Shown: positions 8,493 to 17,034, numbered from the stretch's first letter. The stretch: DNA of 64,000 bases from an uncultured Methanobrevibacter sp. (GCF_902771435.1 NZ_CACXXB010000005.1:24499-88498), one strand, 5' to 3'. Program-made: numbers and translations. The notes: generated by a model from the sequence alone, not told the origin.

Positions 8493-8914
8493 GAAGATTT
8501 GTCGATTTTAATTGGTTTGAATTTGTTTAAATCATTGAATTCTTGGATATATTTAAGGCAATCAGCGGTTTTATTCTTATCCGCATCATCAAATGAGCAA
8601 TCAATAATATAAACATCATCATCAATTTTAAGAAGTTCCAAAGCACCTACCTTATCCTTTACTGAATCATTGTATTGTGCATAAGTGCCATTAATTATTT
8701 TTACATCACGATTGTCATTTTTTACAAAATAATCCTCATAATCAATAAATGCACTATAACTCCTCATATCCATTTCAAAATCGTCATTTGTAAAAGTTGC
8801 TGCACTCCTTTCAAAACCGGAAGGAGAATTGTAATCCGTAATAACTGCAGCAGAAACTGCACCTATCGCAAGTACCAAAACTATCAAAGACATTAATACT
8901 ATTTTAGATTTCAT
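8489..8914 (-). CDS. Small secreted protein of unknown function
   Basis: The protein is 141 residues from the ATG at 8914, which has a GGTGAT site just upstream; a longer frame starting at 8950 lacks such support. The N-terminus MKSKIVLMSLIVLVLAIGAVSA is a clear signal peptide. The mature part is acidic, with several aspartates, and has two cysteines (in 'IIDCSF' and 'ADCLKY') that could form a disulfide outside the cell. It resembles other small Methanobrevibacter exported proteins in style, but I recognise no domain. Its own strong terminator suggests a single-gene transcript. Confidence 0.65.
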   Translation of the reverse strand: MKSKIVLMSLIVLVLAIGAVSAAVITDYNSPSGFERSAATFTNDDFEMDMRSYSAFIDYEDYFVKNDNRDVKIINGTYAQYNDSVKDKVGALELLKIDDDVYIIDCSFDDADKNKTADCLKYIQEFNDLNKFKPIKIDKSS

Positions 8915-8999
8915 ATAATCACCTTTAATTTCGAGAAAGTTAAACTCCAATTAAACTTTCCTAATTTTTAATTTATCGTCTTAAAATAATTAAATATAT

Positions 9000-10430
9000 C
9001 TATCTTTTAAAGATTTCAAAAAATGCCCTGAATGTGACCAACACAGGAATAATCTCCAGCCTTCCAACCCACATGGAAAATATGCCCACGACTTTTAACG
9101 GCAATTCCAAGTTCTGTGAAATCTGTCCAATCTCCAAACCAACATTGCCCTGCATTGAAATAGCAAAAAATAATGAATTGAACGGGTCATGACCATATGA
9201 ACAAAGTAATATCCAAGAAATCAAAATAAAGATTAAATAAAGTGTTATGTAATTTCCGCTTTGTGATACAAGATCATCAGAGATTCTTTTACCGGAAATT
9301 TCCAGATTAACAACACTGTTCGGAGACAGCACTTCCCGTAAATTTTTATATATCCCTTTGAAAAATGTGAGAACCCTCATTAGCTTAAGTGCACCTACAG
9401 TGGAACCGTTGGAACCCCCCATAATCATCAGTGTCATTATAATAATAAGCACATTGGCAGGCCAGGTCCCCATTACGGTTGAACTTTGAATACTTGCCCC
9501 AGTTGTTGTAATTGCAGAAACAATATGGAATAAAATATCCATAGGCACAATATTTGATATGAAATATATCAGCAGAGTTGTACCAGCAATCAAAGTAATT
9601 AATACTTTAAACTGCAAATCCTCAATTAATGCTCTTCCACGTGACTTTATAATGTGATAATGAACAAAAAAGCTTGTTGCACCCAATATCATCAAAACAA
9701 TAGTAACTAAATTAATCATGTCATTGTGATAAAAGCCTATGTTGGCATTTTTTATACTCATACCTCCGGTTGAAATGGTGGTGAATGTATGGCAAACCGA
9801 ATCAAAAAAAGGCATTCCCGCAAGAACATAAAGAACAATTCCGGCAATTGTATATATTAAATAAATCTTGAGAGTTTCTATAATTGTGGTTCTGATAGTA
9901 GGTCTGAAACGTTCATCACTAGCTTCAGACTGATATAATCTGGAGGATACAGCACCAGGTTTTGCTAAAAAGGATATAATCAAAACGAGAATTCCCAAAC
10001 CACCAATCCACTGCTGAAATGCTCTAAAAAATAGTATTCCATAAGGCAAGACTTCCACATCAGGATAGATTGTAATTCCACTTCCGGTTAAAGCAGACAT
10101 ACTTTCAAAAATACCGTCAATGATATTTATGCCTGTCACAAAATAAAATACCAAACCGCCGATTAGGGATGCCCATAGCCAAATCAGGGCAGATAAAATC
10201 ATCCCATGTTTTAGGCGGATCCTATTGGAATCATATTTTTCCAGGGCCTTTATGCAAATCAAACCGGAACATATGGATATTAATGCAGGCACGATATACC
10301 CAACTACATTGAATTCAAAAAACAATAAATCGACTATAATCGGGACTAGACACATCAATCCTATCCCAACCATTAGCATGCCCGAATTCTTAGCAATAAT
10401 CAATATATCATGTTTATTTACAAATCTCAT
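9000..10430 (-). CDS. trkH: Potassium uptake channel subunit TrkH
   Basis: This 476-residue membrane protein has the four pore-loop repeats of the TrkH/KtrB superfamily: 'SALTGSGITI' (about 112-121), 'TISTGGMS', 'TTTGAS' and 'QGNVGLEIG', each carrying the filter glycine. The first half also shows the usual paired helices. TrkH moves potassium inward and is gated by a cytosolic NAD/ATP-binding TrkA ring. No trkA lies next to it here, so its partner must be elsewhere. The gene stands alone, preceded by a gap of about 290 bases with its promoter. Length and motifs argue for a complete protein. Confidence 0.9.
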   Translation of the reverse strand: MRFVNKHDILIIAKNSGMLMVGIGLMCLVPIIVDLLFFEFNVVGYIVPALISICSGLICIKALEKYDSNRIRLKHGMILSALIWLWASLIGGLVFYFVTGINIIDGIFESMSALTGSGITIYPDVEVLPYGILFFRAFQQWIGGLGILVLIISFLAKPGAVSSRLYQSEASDERFRPTIRTTIIETLKIYLIYTIAGIVLYVLAGMPFFDSVCHTFTTISTGGMSIKNANIGFYHNDMINLVTIVLMILGATSFFVHYHIIKSRGRALIEDLQFKVLITLIAGTTLLIYFISNIVPMDILFHIVSAITTTGASIQSSTVMGTWPANVLIIIMTLMIMGGSNGSTVGALKLMRVLTFFKGIYKNLREVLSPNSVVNLEISGKRISDDLVSQSGNYITLYLIFILISWILLCSYGHDPFNSLFFAISMQGNVGLEIGQISQNLELPLKVVGIFSMWVGRLEIIPVLVTFRAFFEIFKR

Positions 10431-10717
10431 ATGCTGCCCAATAAAATTATATGTAAATATTGAACAATTTAATATTTAAATTATTAAGAAATACTTTGAA
10501 ATTTCGCCAAAAACCAATTAAAAAAAATATGAATAATTTATTTGATTATTTAAAAAATGTTAAACTATCTAAAAAATCATTGATGAAAAAGTTGCCTGTT
10601 TAAACTTCCTGCATGATTCTATCCAATATGAACATTAAATTGATGAAAAACAACATATCAATTTATTTATACACTAAAATTCAATAGAAAATTATACGAC
10701 AACATCAGGTGATAAAT
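10431..10717. other. Divergent intergenic region between trkH and AIM24-like gene
   Basis: About 287 AT-rich bases contain the promoters of two divergent genes. A TATA-like TTTATTTATACA at about 10662-10675 lies roughly 45 bases before the plus-strand ATG at 10718. The phrase TTGATGAAAAA occurs twice (near 10578 and 10639), a short direct repeat of unknown meaning. No RNA gene was seen. Confidence 0.4.
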
Positions 10718-11422
10718 ATGGAATATGAAATAAGAGGCGGTGCCTTTCCTATTGTAGTATGTACATTACAAAAAGGGGAGATTATGAAAAATGAAACCGG
10801 TGCAATGGCTTTCATGACCTCAAATATAAAAATGGAAACCAATACCGACGGAGGACTTTTAAAGGGTCTTGGAAGAATGTTATCAGGAGACACAATATTT
10901 TTTAATTTCTTTACTGCACAATCCGATAATCAGCAAATAGGATTTTCAGCACGTACTCCTGGAAAGATTATGCCAATAAAATTAACCGGATCAAATACCA
11001 TCATTGGCCAAAAATGTGCATTCCTGGCCGCAGAAGAAAGTGTTGATGTGGACATATACTTCAGCAATAAACTAGGAACCGGAATCTTTGGTGGTGAAGG
11101 ATTTATTCTTCAACAATTCAACGGAACAGGAATGGTATTCCTAGAAATCGATGGAGAAGTTATTGAAAAGGATCTGCAACCCGGAGAAAAATTACTTCTT
11201 GACCCTGGACACCTTGCAGCCATGGAATCTACTGTTGATTTCGACATAGAAAGAGTCAAGGGAGCTAAAAATATATTATTTGGAGAAGGATTGTTTTTTG
11301 CTAAACTACAAGGTCCTGGAAAAGTATGGATACAAACTATGCCGATTACCAAATTAGCTGAAGCCCTAATCCCATACCTGCCAAAACCAAAAAGCGATTC
11401 TGATTGGGGCGGAATATTATGA
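10718..11422 (+). CDS. AIM24/TIGR00266-family protein
   Basis: This 234-residue soluble protein starts at the ATG at 10718, four bases after an AGGTGAT site; a GTG at 10709 is part of that site. The beta-rich sequence contains 'GAMAFMTSNIKMET', 'FFNFFTA', 'GFSARTPGKIMPIKL', 'FLAAEESVDVDI' and 'GTGMVFLEIDGEV', in the order of the AIM24 (TIGR00266) family. These form a trimeric beta-prism fold. Bacterial and archaeal members have no proven role; the yeast namesake affects mitochondrial inner membrane organisation. It is followed by a palindrome-rich gap before the STAS gene. Confidence 0.85.
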   Translation: MEYEIRGGAFPIVVCTLQKGEIMKNETGAMAFMTSNIKMETNTDGGLLKGLGRMLSGDTIFFNFFTAQSDNQQIGFSARTPGKIMPIKLTGSNTIIGQKCAFLAAEESVDVDIYFSNKLGTGIFGGEGFILQQFNGTGMVFLEIDGEVIEKDLQPGEKLLLDPGHLAAMESTVDFDIERVKGAKNILFGEGLFFAKLQGPGKVWIQTMPITKLAEALIPYLPKPKSDSDWGGIL

Positions 11423-11505
11423 CTAAATGAAAAAAGAAGAAAATAGGGGAAAAACAGGAGTTATGGATTGATTTAGTAAGATACTTGAAATTTTGACCAT
11501 CATAT

Positions 11506-11519
11506 ATCTTTGCAAAGAT
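11506..11519. promoter_or_regulatory. Perfect 14-base palindrome upstream of STAS gene
   Basis: ATCTTTGCAAAGAT reads the same on both strands. It lies about 140 bases before the STAS gene, in the gap after the AIM24-like gene, and has the form of a dimeric regulator site. There is no direct evidence of binding. Confidence 0.35.
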
Positions 11520-11551
11520 GGAATGTTTACTAAAGAATTTTCATTCTCCCC

Positions 11552-11573
11552 AATATTTTCACATGAAAATATT
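11552..11573. promoter_or_regulatory. 10+10 inverted repeat upstream of STAS gene
   Basis: AATATTTTCA and TGAAAATATT are separated by only two bases, 88 bases before the STAS start. The tiny spacer suits a DNA operator better than an RNA hairpin, although terminator function for the AIM24-like gene cannot be excluded. Confidence 0.4.
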
Positions 11574-11660
11574 TTAGTATTAAAAAATCCAAAAATAACA
11601 TCATAATTCTGAATAGCATTTAATTACAGAAGACAATGAATATTAATTGGAGTCGTTGAT

Positions 11661-11960
11661 ATGGAAATAACCAAAAATTATAATGGAAAAGAACTGACAT
11701 TGTCCGTTGAAGGTCGTGTTGATACAATTACATCAAAAGAACTGGAACAGGAAATCAATGATGAACTTGGCAATTTTGACTCATTAATTATTGACTTTAC
11801 TGAATTGAAATACATTTCAAGTGCAGGACTTAGAGTTTTAATTGCTACTCAAAAGAAATTACGACTGGAAAACATACCATTTGTCATTAAAAACGTTAAC
11901 GATACCGTCGGAGAAATATTTAGAATGTCCGGTTTTGATAAAATACTTAAGATAGAATGA
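11661..11960 (+). CDS. STAS-domain anti-anti-sigma-factor-like protein
   Basis: This 99-residue single-domain protein has the SpoIIAA/RsbV layout: a beta strand 'LSVEGRVDT', a helix, 'SLIIDFTELKYISSAGLRVL', then 'VGEIFRMSGFDKIL'. Serine 54 in ISSAGL aligns with the serine that is phosphorylated by the partner kinase in bacterial systems. Its stop overlaps the start of the next gene by four bases (ATGA), and that gene encodes an RsbW-like ATPase, so the two form a partner-switching module. Archaea have no sigma-70 factors, so the regulated target must be something else. No PP2C phosphatase is visible nearby. Confidence 0.88.
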   Translation: MEITKNYNGKELTLSVEGRVDTITSKELEQEINDELGNFDSLIIDFTELKYISSAGLRVLIATQKKLRLENIPFVIKNVNDTVGEIFRMSGFDKILKIE

Positions 11961-12337
11961 ATTCAATAACACTTAAACCCGAATTATCTGAATTACACAC
12001 TTTAAATGAGTTTATTTTAAAAGAAATTCAAAAAGAAGATCTTAAAGTCGATTTAATAGTTGAAGAAGTATTCGTCAATCTTGTGGATTATTCAAAAACA
12101 GAATTTATCACAGTTAATGTGAACTATAACCCACCTACATTGACTTTAGAGTTCATTGACAATGGAATTGAATTTAATCCCCTTTTAAAAGAAAAATATA
12201 CTCCTCCAACTAGCATTGAAGAAGCTGAAATCGGAGGGCTGGGAATCTTTTTAACTGAAGAATTGGCTGATGATCTCAAATACCATTATATTAATGGTGA
12301 AAACCACTTGCAAATTATTAAAAATGTGGAACCATAA
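11957..12337 (+). CDS. RsbW/SpoIIAB-like HATPase (anti-sigma-type kinase)
   Basis: A 126-residue GHKL ATPase domain protein. The N-box appears as 'IVEEVFVNLVDYS' (about 37-49), the G1 box as 'FIDNGIEF' and the G2 box as 'IGGLGIFL', all needed to bind ATP. In bacteria such proteins phosphorylate a STAS partner on serine and sequester a sigma factor. Here it overlaps the STAS gene by four bases. The usual N-box asparagine is present. Because archaea lack sigma-70, the sequestered partner is unknown; a link to the phosphopantetheinyl transferase gene about 150 bases downstream is possible. Confidence 0.86.
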   Translation: MNSITLKPELSELHTLNEFILKEIQKEDLKVDLIVEEVFVNLVDYSKTEFITVNVNYNPPTLTLEFIDNGIEFNPLLKEKYTPPTSIEEAEIGGLGIFLTEELADDLKYHYINGENHLQIIKNVEP

Positions 12338-12487
12338 GATAAACTAAAGAAAATATTAATTCCATTCATATTAACGGCAGTTATCGATACTCTACTTCCA
12401 TAAAAAAACCCCCCGTTTCATTATTGAATGACATGAAGAACTTTACCTAATCTACAAGGACACGACATTATTAAATTTAAAGATAAA

Positions 12488-13126
12488 ATGATTAAATTAG
12501 CCTATTGCAATGTGGAAAATTTGGATTTGAAGAAAGCTTATGACTTGGTTTCTCAAAATCGAAAAGAAAAAATTGATTTTTACAGATTTGAAAAAGATAA
12601 AAAACTGAGTGCCGGAGCTTACCTTCTTTTAAAAAAATTATTGTCCGAATCAAACATTAAAAATCCCGTCTTTAAAACTGGAAAATATGGTAAGGCATAC
12701 ATATCTAACTTTGAAAATATTTATTTTAATTTGAGCCATTCAAATAAAATAGTTTTATGTGCAATATCCAATGAGGAAGTTGGAGTCGATGTTGAATATA
12801 TTGACCCTACAATTGATTTAAACATAGCGAAAAATTACTTCTACAACACCGAATATGAAAATATCATGAATGTGAAAAACAGGCCTGATGAATTTTTCAA
12901 ATATTGGGTTTTGAAAGAAAGCTACATGAAATATACCGGTCTGGGAATGAACTTAGAGTTAGATAGCTTTGAAATTATAATTGAAGATGAGATTAAACTC
13001 AAAAATGACAATGATAATTTAAAGTTTAATCTGTTCCATATCAAAAACTATAAAATTGGAACCGCAAGCCATTATGATGTGGCAAATCTGATTGAATATA
13101 ACGTTGAGGAACTGTTAAAAAGTTAG
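12488..13126 (+). CDS. 4'-phosphopantetheinyl transferase (Sfp-type)
   Basis: This 212-residue protein has the Sfp/AcpT signature: 'FNLSHSNKIVLCAIS' (about 78-92), the magnesium-binding 'EVGVDVEYID' (about 97-106), and 'FFKYWVLKESYMKYTGLGM' (about 137-155), including the W..KE..K pattern. It would transfer phosphopantetheine from coenzyme A onto carrier domains. Most archaea lack fatty acid synthase and acyl carrier proteins. The expected client is therefore a nonribosomal peptide synthetase, as reported for some rumen Methanobrevibacter. None is in this window. The neighbouring STAS/HATPase pair may regulate it or share a pathway. Confidence 0.85.
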   Translation: MIKLAYCNVENLDLKKAYDLVSQNRKEKIDFYRFEKDKKLSAGAYLLLKKLLSESNIKNPVFKTGKYGKAYISNFENIYFNLSHSNKIVLCAISNEEVGVDVEYIDPTIDLNIAKNYFYNTEYENIMNVKNRPDEFFKYWVLKESYMKYTGLGMNLELDSFEIIIEDEIKLKNDNDNLKFNLFHIKNYKIGTASHYDVANLIEYNVEELLKS

Positions 13127-13207
13127 CGGCAAGCTGAAGAGTCCTGCAACATTATCATATATTTAAATCTATTTTTGAAAAGCAGTGAAAATTATTTAAG
13201 TGGAGGA

Positions 13208-14008
13208 TTATCCCCCACCAGGAATGGTATATTTATCGTTTACACCATAAAATATCCCATCTCCTTTTCGTTTTTCAGTAACATTCAATAATGCATTATT
13301 GAATATTATATTTAATAATTTATATCCATCCTTATCAATGAAATCTGTTAATGGAGAGTTATTTTCCCTTATTTTTAAAGCATCCTTTTCAATGTCAAAG
13401 CATGCTCCATAAAGTACCTGTGTTGAATTTTCCAAAACTGATTCCGGAGGATACTTTTCAGTTAAATCTTTTGATTTTAGATAATCCCGATAGTCCATCC
13501 ATTCTTTTTTAATTTCCTTTCCTTTGTTTGTTAATTTAGAATTTTGCAGGATATCCCTATAATTTTTACCGTCATACTCATTTTCTGTATTGAGAGCACT
13601 GACAAATTCATTGAAATCCTTTTCGAATTTATTTGCAATTGAGGAGTTATTGCTTTGTTTTGCCATAGCTTTTAAGTTGAATTTTTTATTTTTATTCATA
13701 TTCTTAAGCAATTTTATGGCCAATGATTCAGAAGTCTTCAATTCACCCTTATTTGCGATTCTAAGAGTTATTTTTTTCATAACTTCCATATCTTTAGGAG
13801 TTAATTTCTTACCCACTTCATAGGACTCATCCAAATCAATATCGCATCTGATTTGATCATTATTGATTAAACCGAGTATGGTAAGTGACAATGAATTTAC
13901 TCCCATCTCCTTATTTTTTGCAAATAAAATGGAGACCATTGGATATGAATCATCACTTGGAATATTTTTAATGTTACTGTCATTTGGACCATTGTCTATA
14001 TTTAACAC
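13208..14008 (-). CDS. Soluble DUF2207-like protein (C-terminal domain only)
   Basis: This 266-residue protein has no membrane segment and starts at GTG 14008. The stretch beginning 'PSDDSYPMVSILFA', the region 'SLTILGLINNDQI', and especially 'KEWMDYRDYL...LTEKYPPESVLENSTQVLYGACFDI' match the cytosolic C-terminal half of DUF2207 membrane proteins, whose N-terminal signal, beta domain and helices are absent. It ends in 'YTIPGGG', like the glycine-rich tails of that family. It is either a free-standing version or a shortened descendant. It follows the zinc-ribbon gene by 23 bases, probably in one transcript. Function unknown. Confidence 0.6.
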   Translation of the reverse strand: MLNIDNGPNDSNIKNIPSDDSYPMVSILFAKNKEMGVNSLSLTILGLINNDQIRCDIDLDESYEVGKKLTPKDMEVMKKITLRIANKGELKTSESLAIKLLKNMNKNKKFNLKAMAKQSNNSSIANKFEKDFNEFVSALNTENEYDGKNYRDILQNSKLTNKGKEIKKEWMDYRDYLKSKDLTEKYPPESVLENSTQVLYGACFDIEKDALKIRENNSPLTDFIDKDGYKLLNIIFNNALLNVTEKRKGDGIFYGVNDKYTIPGGG

Positions 14009-14031
14009 ATTACCAAACCCCCAATATTTTC

Positions 14032-14217
14032 TTATTCTTCTTCATCTTTTAAAGATTCAAGATATGCTTCACGAATTTCTTCTGCAAATTCGTCATTCCC
14101 TTCAACAATAGGTCCTGTGTAATCACAATCCCTGCAAACACATTGTGACCAATTTTGAGGAATAATCCAATCAACATTTTTTGATCCACATCTTGGACAG
14201 AGTTTATGCATTTTCAT
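14032..14217 (-). CDS. Small zinc-ribbon protein
   Basis: This 61-residue protein has one rubredoxin-like zinc ribbon: 'CPRCGSKNVDW' and 'CVCRDCDYTGP', with four metal-binding cysteines, followed by an acidic helical tail. The ATG at 14217 has a GGAG site nine bases upstream. Similar short proteins are common in methanogens and may bind nucleic acid or a protein partner; the substrate is unknown. It appears to lead a two-gene unit with the DUF2207-like gene. A GTGGG/CCCAC inverted repeat (14240-14261) lies in its upstream region. Confidence 0.72.
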   Translation of the reverse strand: MKMHKLCPRCGSKNVDWIIPQNWSQCVCRDCDYTGPIVEGNDEFAEEIREAYLESLKDEEE

Positions 14218-14239
14218 TTTTATATTCTCCTAATTTTTT

Positions 14240-14261
14240 GTGGGGACTTCATCAATCCCAC
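14240..14261. promoter_or_regulatory. GTGGG...CCCAC inverted repeat in zinc-ribbon gene leader
   Basis: A five-base GC-rich stem (14240-14244 with 14257-14261) and 12-base spacer stand out in AT-rich DNA just upstream of the small zinc-ribbon gene. It could be an operator or leader hairpin. The evidence is the symmetry and composition only. Confidence 0.25.
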
Positions 14262-14414
14262 TTGTTAATCAGTCTATTTAACAATATATATAAAGTTTTT
14301 CGAATGCAAGTGCCCACATACATCGTTAAATTTACGAATAAAAACTAATAATCTATTTGATTTAAAAAATACTAGTGAAACTTAATTAGTTATCAATAAT
14401 AATTCAGTTCAATG

Positions 14415-15431
14415 TCATTCTATGTTTAACGGCAAATCTCCTATGACCTCACCTTTTTTGGAAATGCTTATAGTATCTTCCAGGCGAACACCGAATTCTC
14501 CTTCCAGATAAATTCCGGGTTCAACCGTGATGACCATGCCCTCTTCAATTATTGTCTTATCGCGAAGTGAAAATCCGGGAGTTTCATGAATATCCAGACC
14601 CAAACTATGACCTGTTGAGTGTATAAATTTATCTTCATAACCATAACCAGATATAATATCTCGTGCAACCTTATCCACTTCACAGCATTTCATTCCAGGT
14701 TTGACTGCTTTTATTGCCTTGTCGTGTGCCTCTGCAACAATATCCCAAATTTCCTGCTGACGCTCACTATAAACCATAGTACGGGTATTATCAGAGCAAT
14801 ACCCATCAAAAATAGCTCCCCAATCTATCAATATGGGTTGAGATAATTTTTTGGCTTCTGGAATTGCATGAGGCAAGCTTGAGGAAGCACCGCTGGTAAC
14901 TATCGTGTCAAATGATTCCTTTGAAGCACCGTTTTCAATCATATGGCGAACCAGATCAAATGCCACTTCCTTTTCAGTACCGGGATTATTTAATATGTCC
15001 AATTGCAGAAATGATTTTTGAGCTATTTCAGTTGCCTTTGCAATCTTTTTGATTTCCTCAGGCATTTTAATCATCCTCTGTTTGTCGATGTAGGTTTTTG
15101 CATCAATTTCAAAATCGTCCCTAAATCGAACAAAAGTGCTGAAAGGCAGTGCCGGTTCAATAGCCAAACATTTAATTCCCTCTTCCTTCAGCTCATTAAT
15201 CATCACGTCATATGATTCATACTCCTTCACTTCAATTGAAGAAGTGTTTTTAGCCAATTCCATATCCATTCCTGATGCATAGACAATAGGATTTTCCTTT
15301 ATAATGCAAAAGGCAAAACTGGTGGGCCTGTATCCTGAAACATATTCCACGTTGGTAAATTGAGTAAGAAGATAAGCTTGAAAATCATCCTTTTCCAAAT
15401 CATTTAAAATATTATTTACATGCAAATCCAT
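14415..15431 (-). CDS. Xaa-Pro dipeptidase/aminopeptidase (M24 family)
   Basis: This 338-residue enzyme has a creatinase-like N-terminal domain (about 1-120) and a pita-bread metallopeptidase domain. The metal ligands are visible in order: aspartates in 'ILIDWGAIFDGYCSDNTRT', histidine in 'HSTGHSLGLDIHE', and glutamates in 'VEPGIYLEGEFGVRLEDT'. It would remove an N-terminal residue before proline or split X-Pro dipeptides in the cytosol. The ATG at 15431 is followed by 'MDLHVNNIL'. It lies 33 bases downstream of the DUF4013-like gene on the same strand and may be cotranscribed. The length is typical of PepQ proteins. Confidence 0.87.
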   Translation of the reverse strand: MDLHVNNILNDLEKDDFQAYLLTQFTNVEYVSGYRPTSFAFCIIKENPIVYASGMDMELAKNTSSIEVKEYESYDVMINELKEEGIKCLAIEPALPFSTFVRFRDDFEIDAKTYIDKQRMIKMPEEIKKIAKATEIAQKSFLQLDILNNPGTEKEVAFDLVRHMIENGASKESFDTIVTSGASSSLPHAIPEAKKLSQPILIDWGAIFDGYCSDNTRTMVYSERQQEIWDIVAEAHDKAIKAVKPGMKCCEVDKVARDIISGYGYEDKFIHSTGHSLGLDIHETPGFSLRDKTIIEEGMVITVEPGIYLEGEFGVRLEDTISISKKGEVIGDLPLNIE

Positions 15432-15464
15432 GATTAATTATTTGGAAGAGGTATTATAAAAAAA

Positions 15465-16253
15465 TTAGGAGTATTCTTCAGATTGTCTTGATTTAATCTC
15501 AGCATCCTTTATATCACAGTATACTGCACCAATACCCAGATATTGAGTTGCAAATATTAAAAAGCCGAAAATCATCTCCCATAAGTTATCAAGCATAATA
15601 TCAAGAAGAAGGTTAACGGATTGAAGGACCGTTAAAAACACAATTGCCAAAATAAGACTGGTATAATCCAGAATATAATTTCTAAAGCCAAATATCTTAA
15701 TGCTTCTCCAAATAGCTATAAAATCAAATGCCGCAAAGAAACTTTTAGTGTCTGCAAGTCTTGCCAGGGACACCTCTGCAAAAAATGTGGTGAAATAAAA
15801 TACAAGACCTCCTGCAAGTATAAACGTCAGCATAAATTCCGGGCTGTTGACAAAGAACATTTCAATTGTTTCATCTAAGTTCAACAGCAGGTGATGCAAA
15901 TCAAATAGGGGCAAATCAAATGCAGATGCTGTCAAATATAAAAGGGCTGTTTGTAAAAGAACAAAAAATCCATAAACAAAAGTTGATTTTACACCAAGAT
16001 TAATGACATCACCAGGAATAATTTTAGGCAATCTGTAACCATGGTTTATCCTATCGCGAGCAATCACCATACCATAACCATTCAATAATATTAGAACAAG
16101 GATTCGAATTATGCCCTGAATATTTGAATCGAAGTAATTCGTAGAATAATCAGGAATCAAATTCAAAAGAAATATTATCAGACATATGAATATGAAAAAT
16201 ACCACATCATAACTGCAATATTCAAGCACTTTTTTCAATTTCATTAATGGCAT
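15465..16253 (-). CDS. DUF4013-like membrane protein (paralogue B)
   Basis: This 262-residue multi-spanning protein begins MPLMKLKKVLEYCSYDVVF and carries 'GYGMVIARDRINHGYRLP', 'FFAEVSLARLADTKSFFAAF' and 'FATQYLGIGAVYCDIKDAE'. The same blocks in the same order occur in the gene at 7519-8286, making it a clear paralogue. AGGGGAG precedes the ATG at 16253. About six hydrophobic segments are visible. No function is known. It lies upstream of the M24 peptidase gene with a 33-base gap. Confidence 0.65.
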   Translation of the reverse strand: MPLMKLKKVLEYCSYDVVFFIFICLIIFLLNLIPDYSTNYFDSNIQGIIRILVLILLNGYGMVIARDRINHGYRLPKIIPGDVINLGVKSTFVYGFFVLLQTALLYLTASAFDLPLFDLHHLLLNLDETIEMFFVNSPEFMLTFILAGGLVFYFTTFFAEVSLARLADTKSFFAAFDFIAIWRSIKIFGFRNYILDYTSLILAIVFLTVLQSVNLLLDIMLDNLWEMIFGFLIFATQYLGIGAVYCDIKDAEIKSRQSEEYS

Positions 16254-16391
16254 AGACTACTCCCCTAAACTAAATTAAATTCAACGAACTATAAAAAACT
16301 ATTTGTTGAATTATACAAAAAAAAGTTTAAACATCCGTTCAAATCAAAAAAAAGATAATTTTATTAAAGTCAAAATAGATACTTTAAAATT

Positions 16392-17033
16392 ATGTTTAAA
16401 TTTACAGCTAGTGAAGTAAGAGATTTAATAATTGCATTTATTGTTATTTCACTTTGTTTTGCAATAGCAAATGCAGGAAGAGATATCAATGCAATACTTT
16501 ACCTATTGCCAATGATTATGGTTGGAGTGGGTGCCGGTTTCATATTGCACGAGCTCGGACATAAATTTGTGTCAATGAAATATGGTTACTGGGCAGAATT
16601 CAAATTATGGCCTCAGGGATTAATATTTGCACTCATTACATCATTTTTCGGATTTGTATTTGCTGCCCCAGGTGCAGTTTACACATATGCAAACTACATG
16701 ACCGATGAAATAAACGGTAAAATATCAATTGCAGGTCCGATTGTCAATATACTTCTTGCACTAATCTTTTTAGCGATATGCATTGCGATTTACCCATCCG
16801 CATTCCACTCACAGACTTCAGTGTTAATATTGAATATTTGCGCTTTGGGTTACTCCATCAACAGTTTTCTTGCAGCATTCAACCTGCTTCCAATTGGAAA
16901 CCTTGACGGATCAAAAGTATTGAGATGGAATATCGGAATTTGGCTTATCATATTCGCTATTGCAGGACTCATGACATTAATGTCAATGACAATTGGTGTG
17001 GAAAATATTATTAGACTAATTATAGGAATTTAA
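16392..17033 (+). CDS. Site-2-protease family (M50) membrane metallopeptidase
   Basis: This 213-residue membrane protein has the zinc motif HELGH at residues 53-57 inside a transmembrane helix and the distant third-ligand motif 'NLLPIGNLDGSKVL' near residue 170. About six hydrophobic segments form the compact S2P core without PDZ domains. Such enzymes cleave substrates within the membrane. The next gene, ycaO, starts two bases after its stop, so they are likely cotranscribed. Whether this protease has anything to do with McrA modification is unknown. Confidence 0.87.
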   Translation: MFKFTASEVRDLIIAFIVISLCFAIANAGRDINAILYLLPMIMVGVGAGFILHELGHKFVSMKYGYWAEFKLWPQGLIFALITSFFGFVFAAPGAVYTYANYMTDEINGKISIAGPIVNILLALIFLAICIAIYPSAFHSQTSVLILNICALGYSINSFLAAFNLLPIGNLDGSKVLRWNIGIWLIIFAIAGLMTLMSMTIGVENIIRLIIGI

Positions 17034-17034
17034 A

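Noticed and set aside
12400..12420. C-rich run near 12400 suspected as part of an RNA element
   Set aside because: No pairing partner or conserved structure could be found by eye around it.
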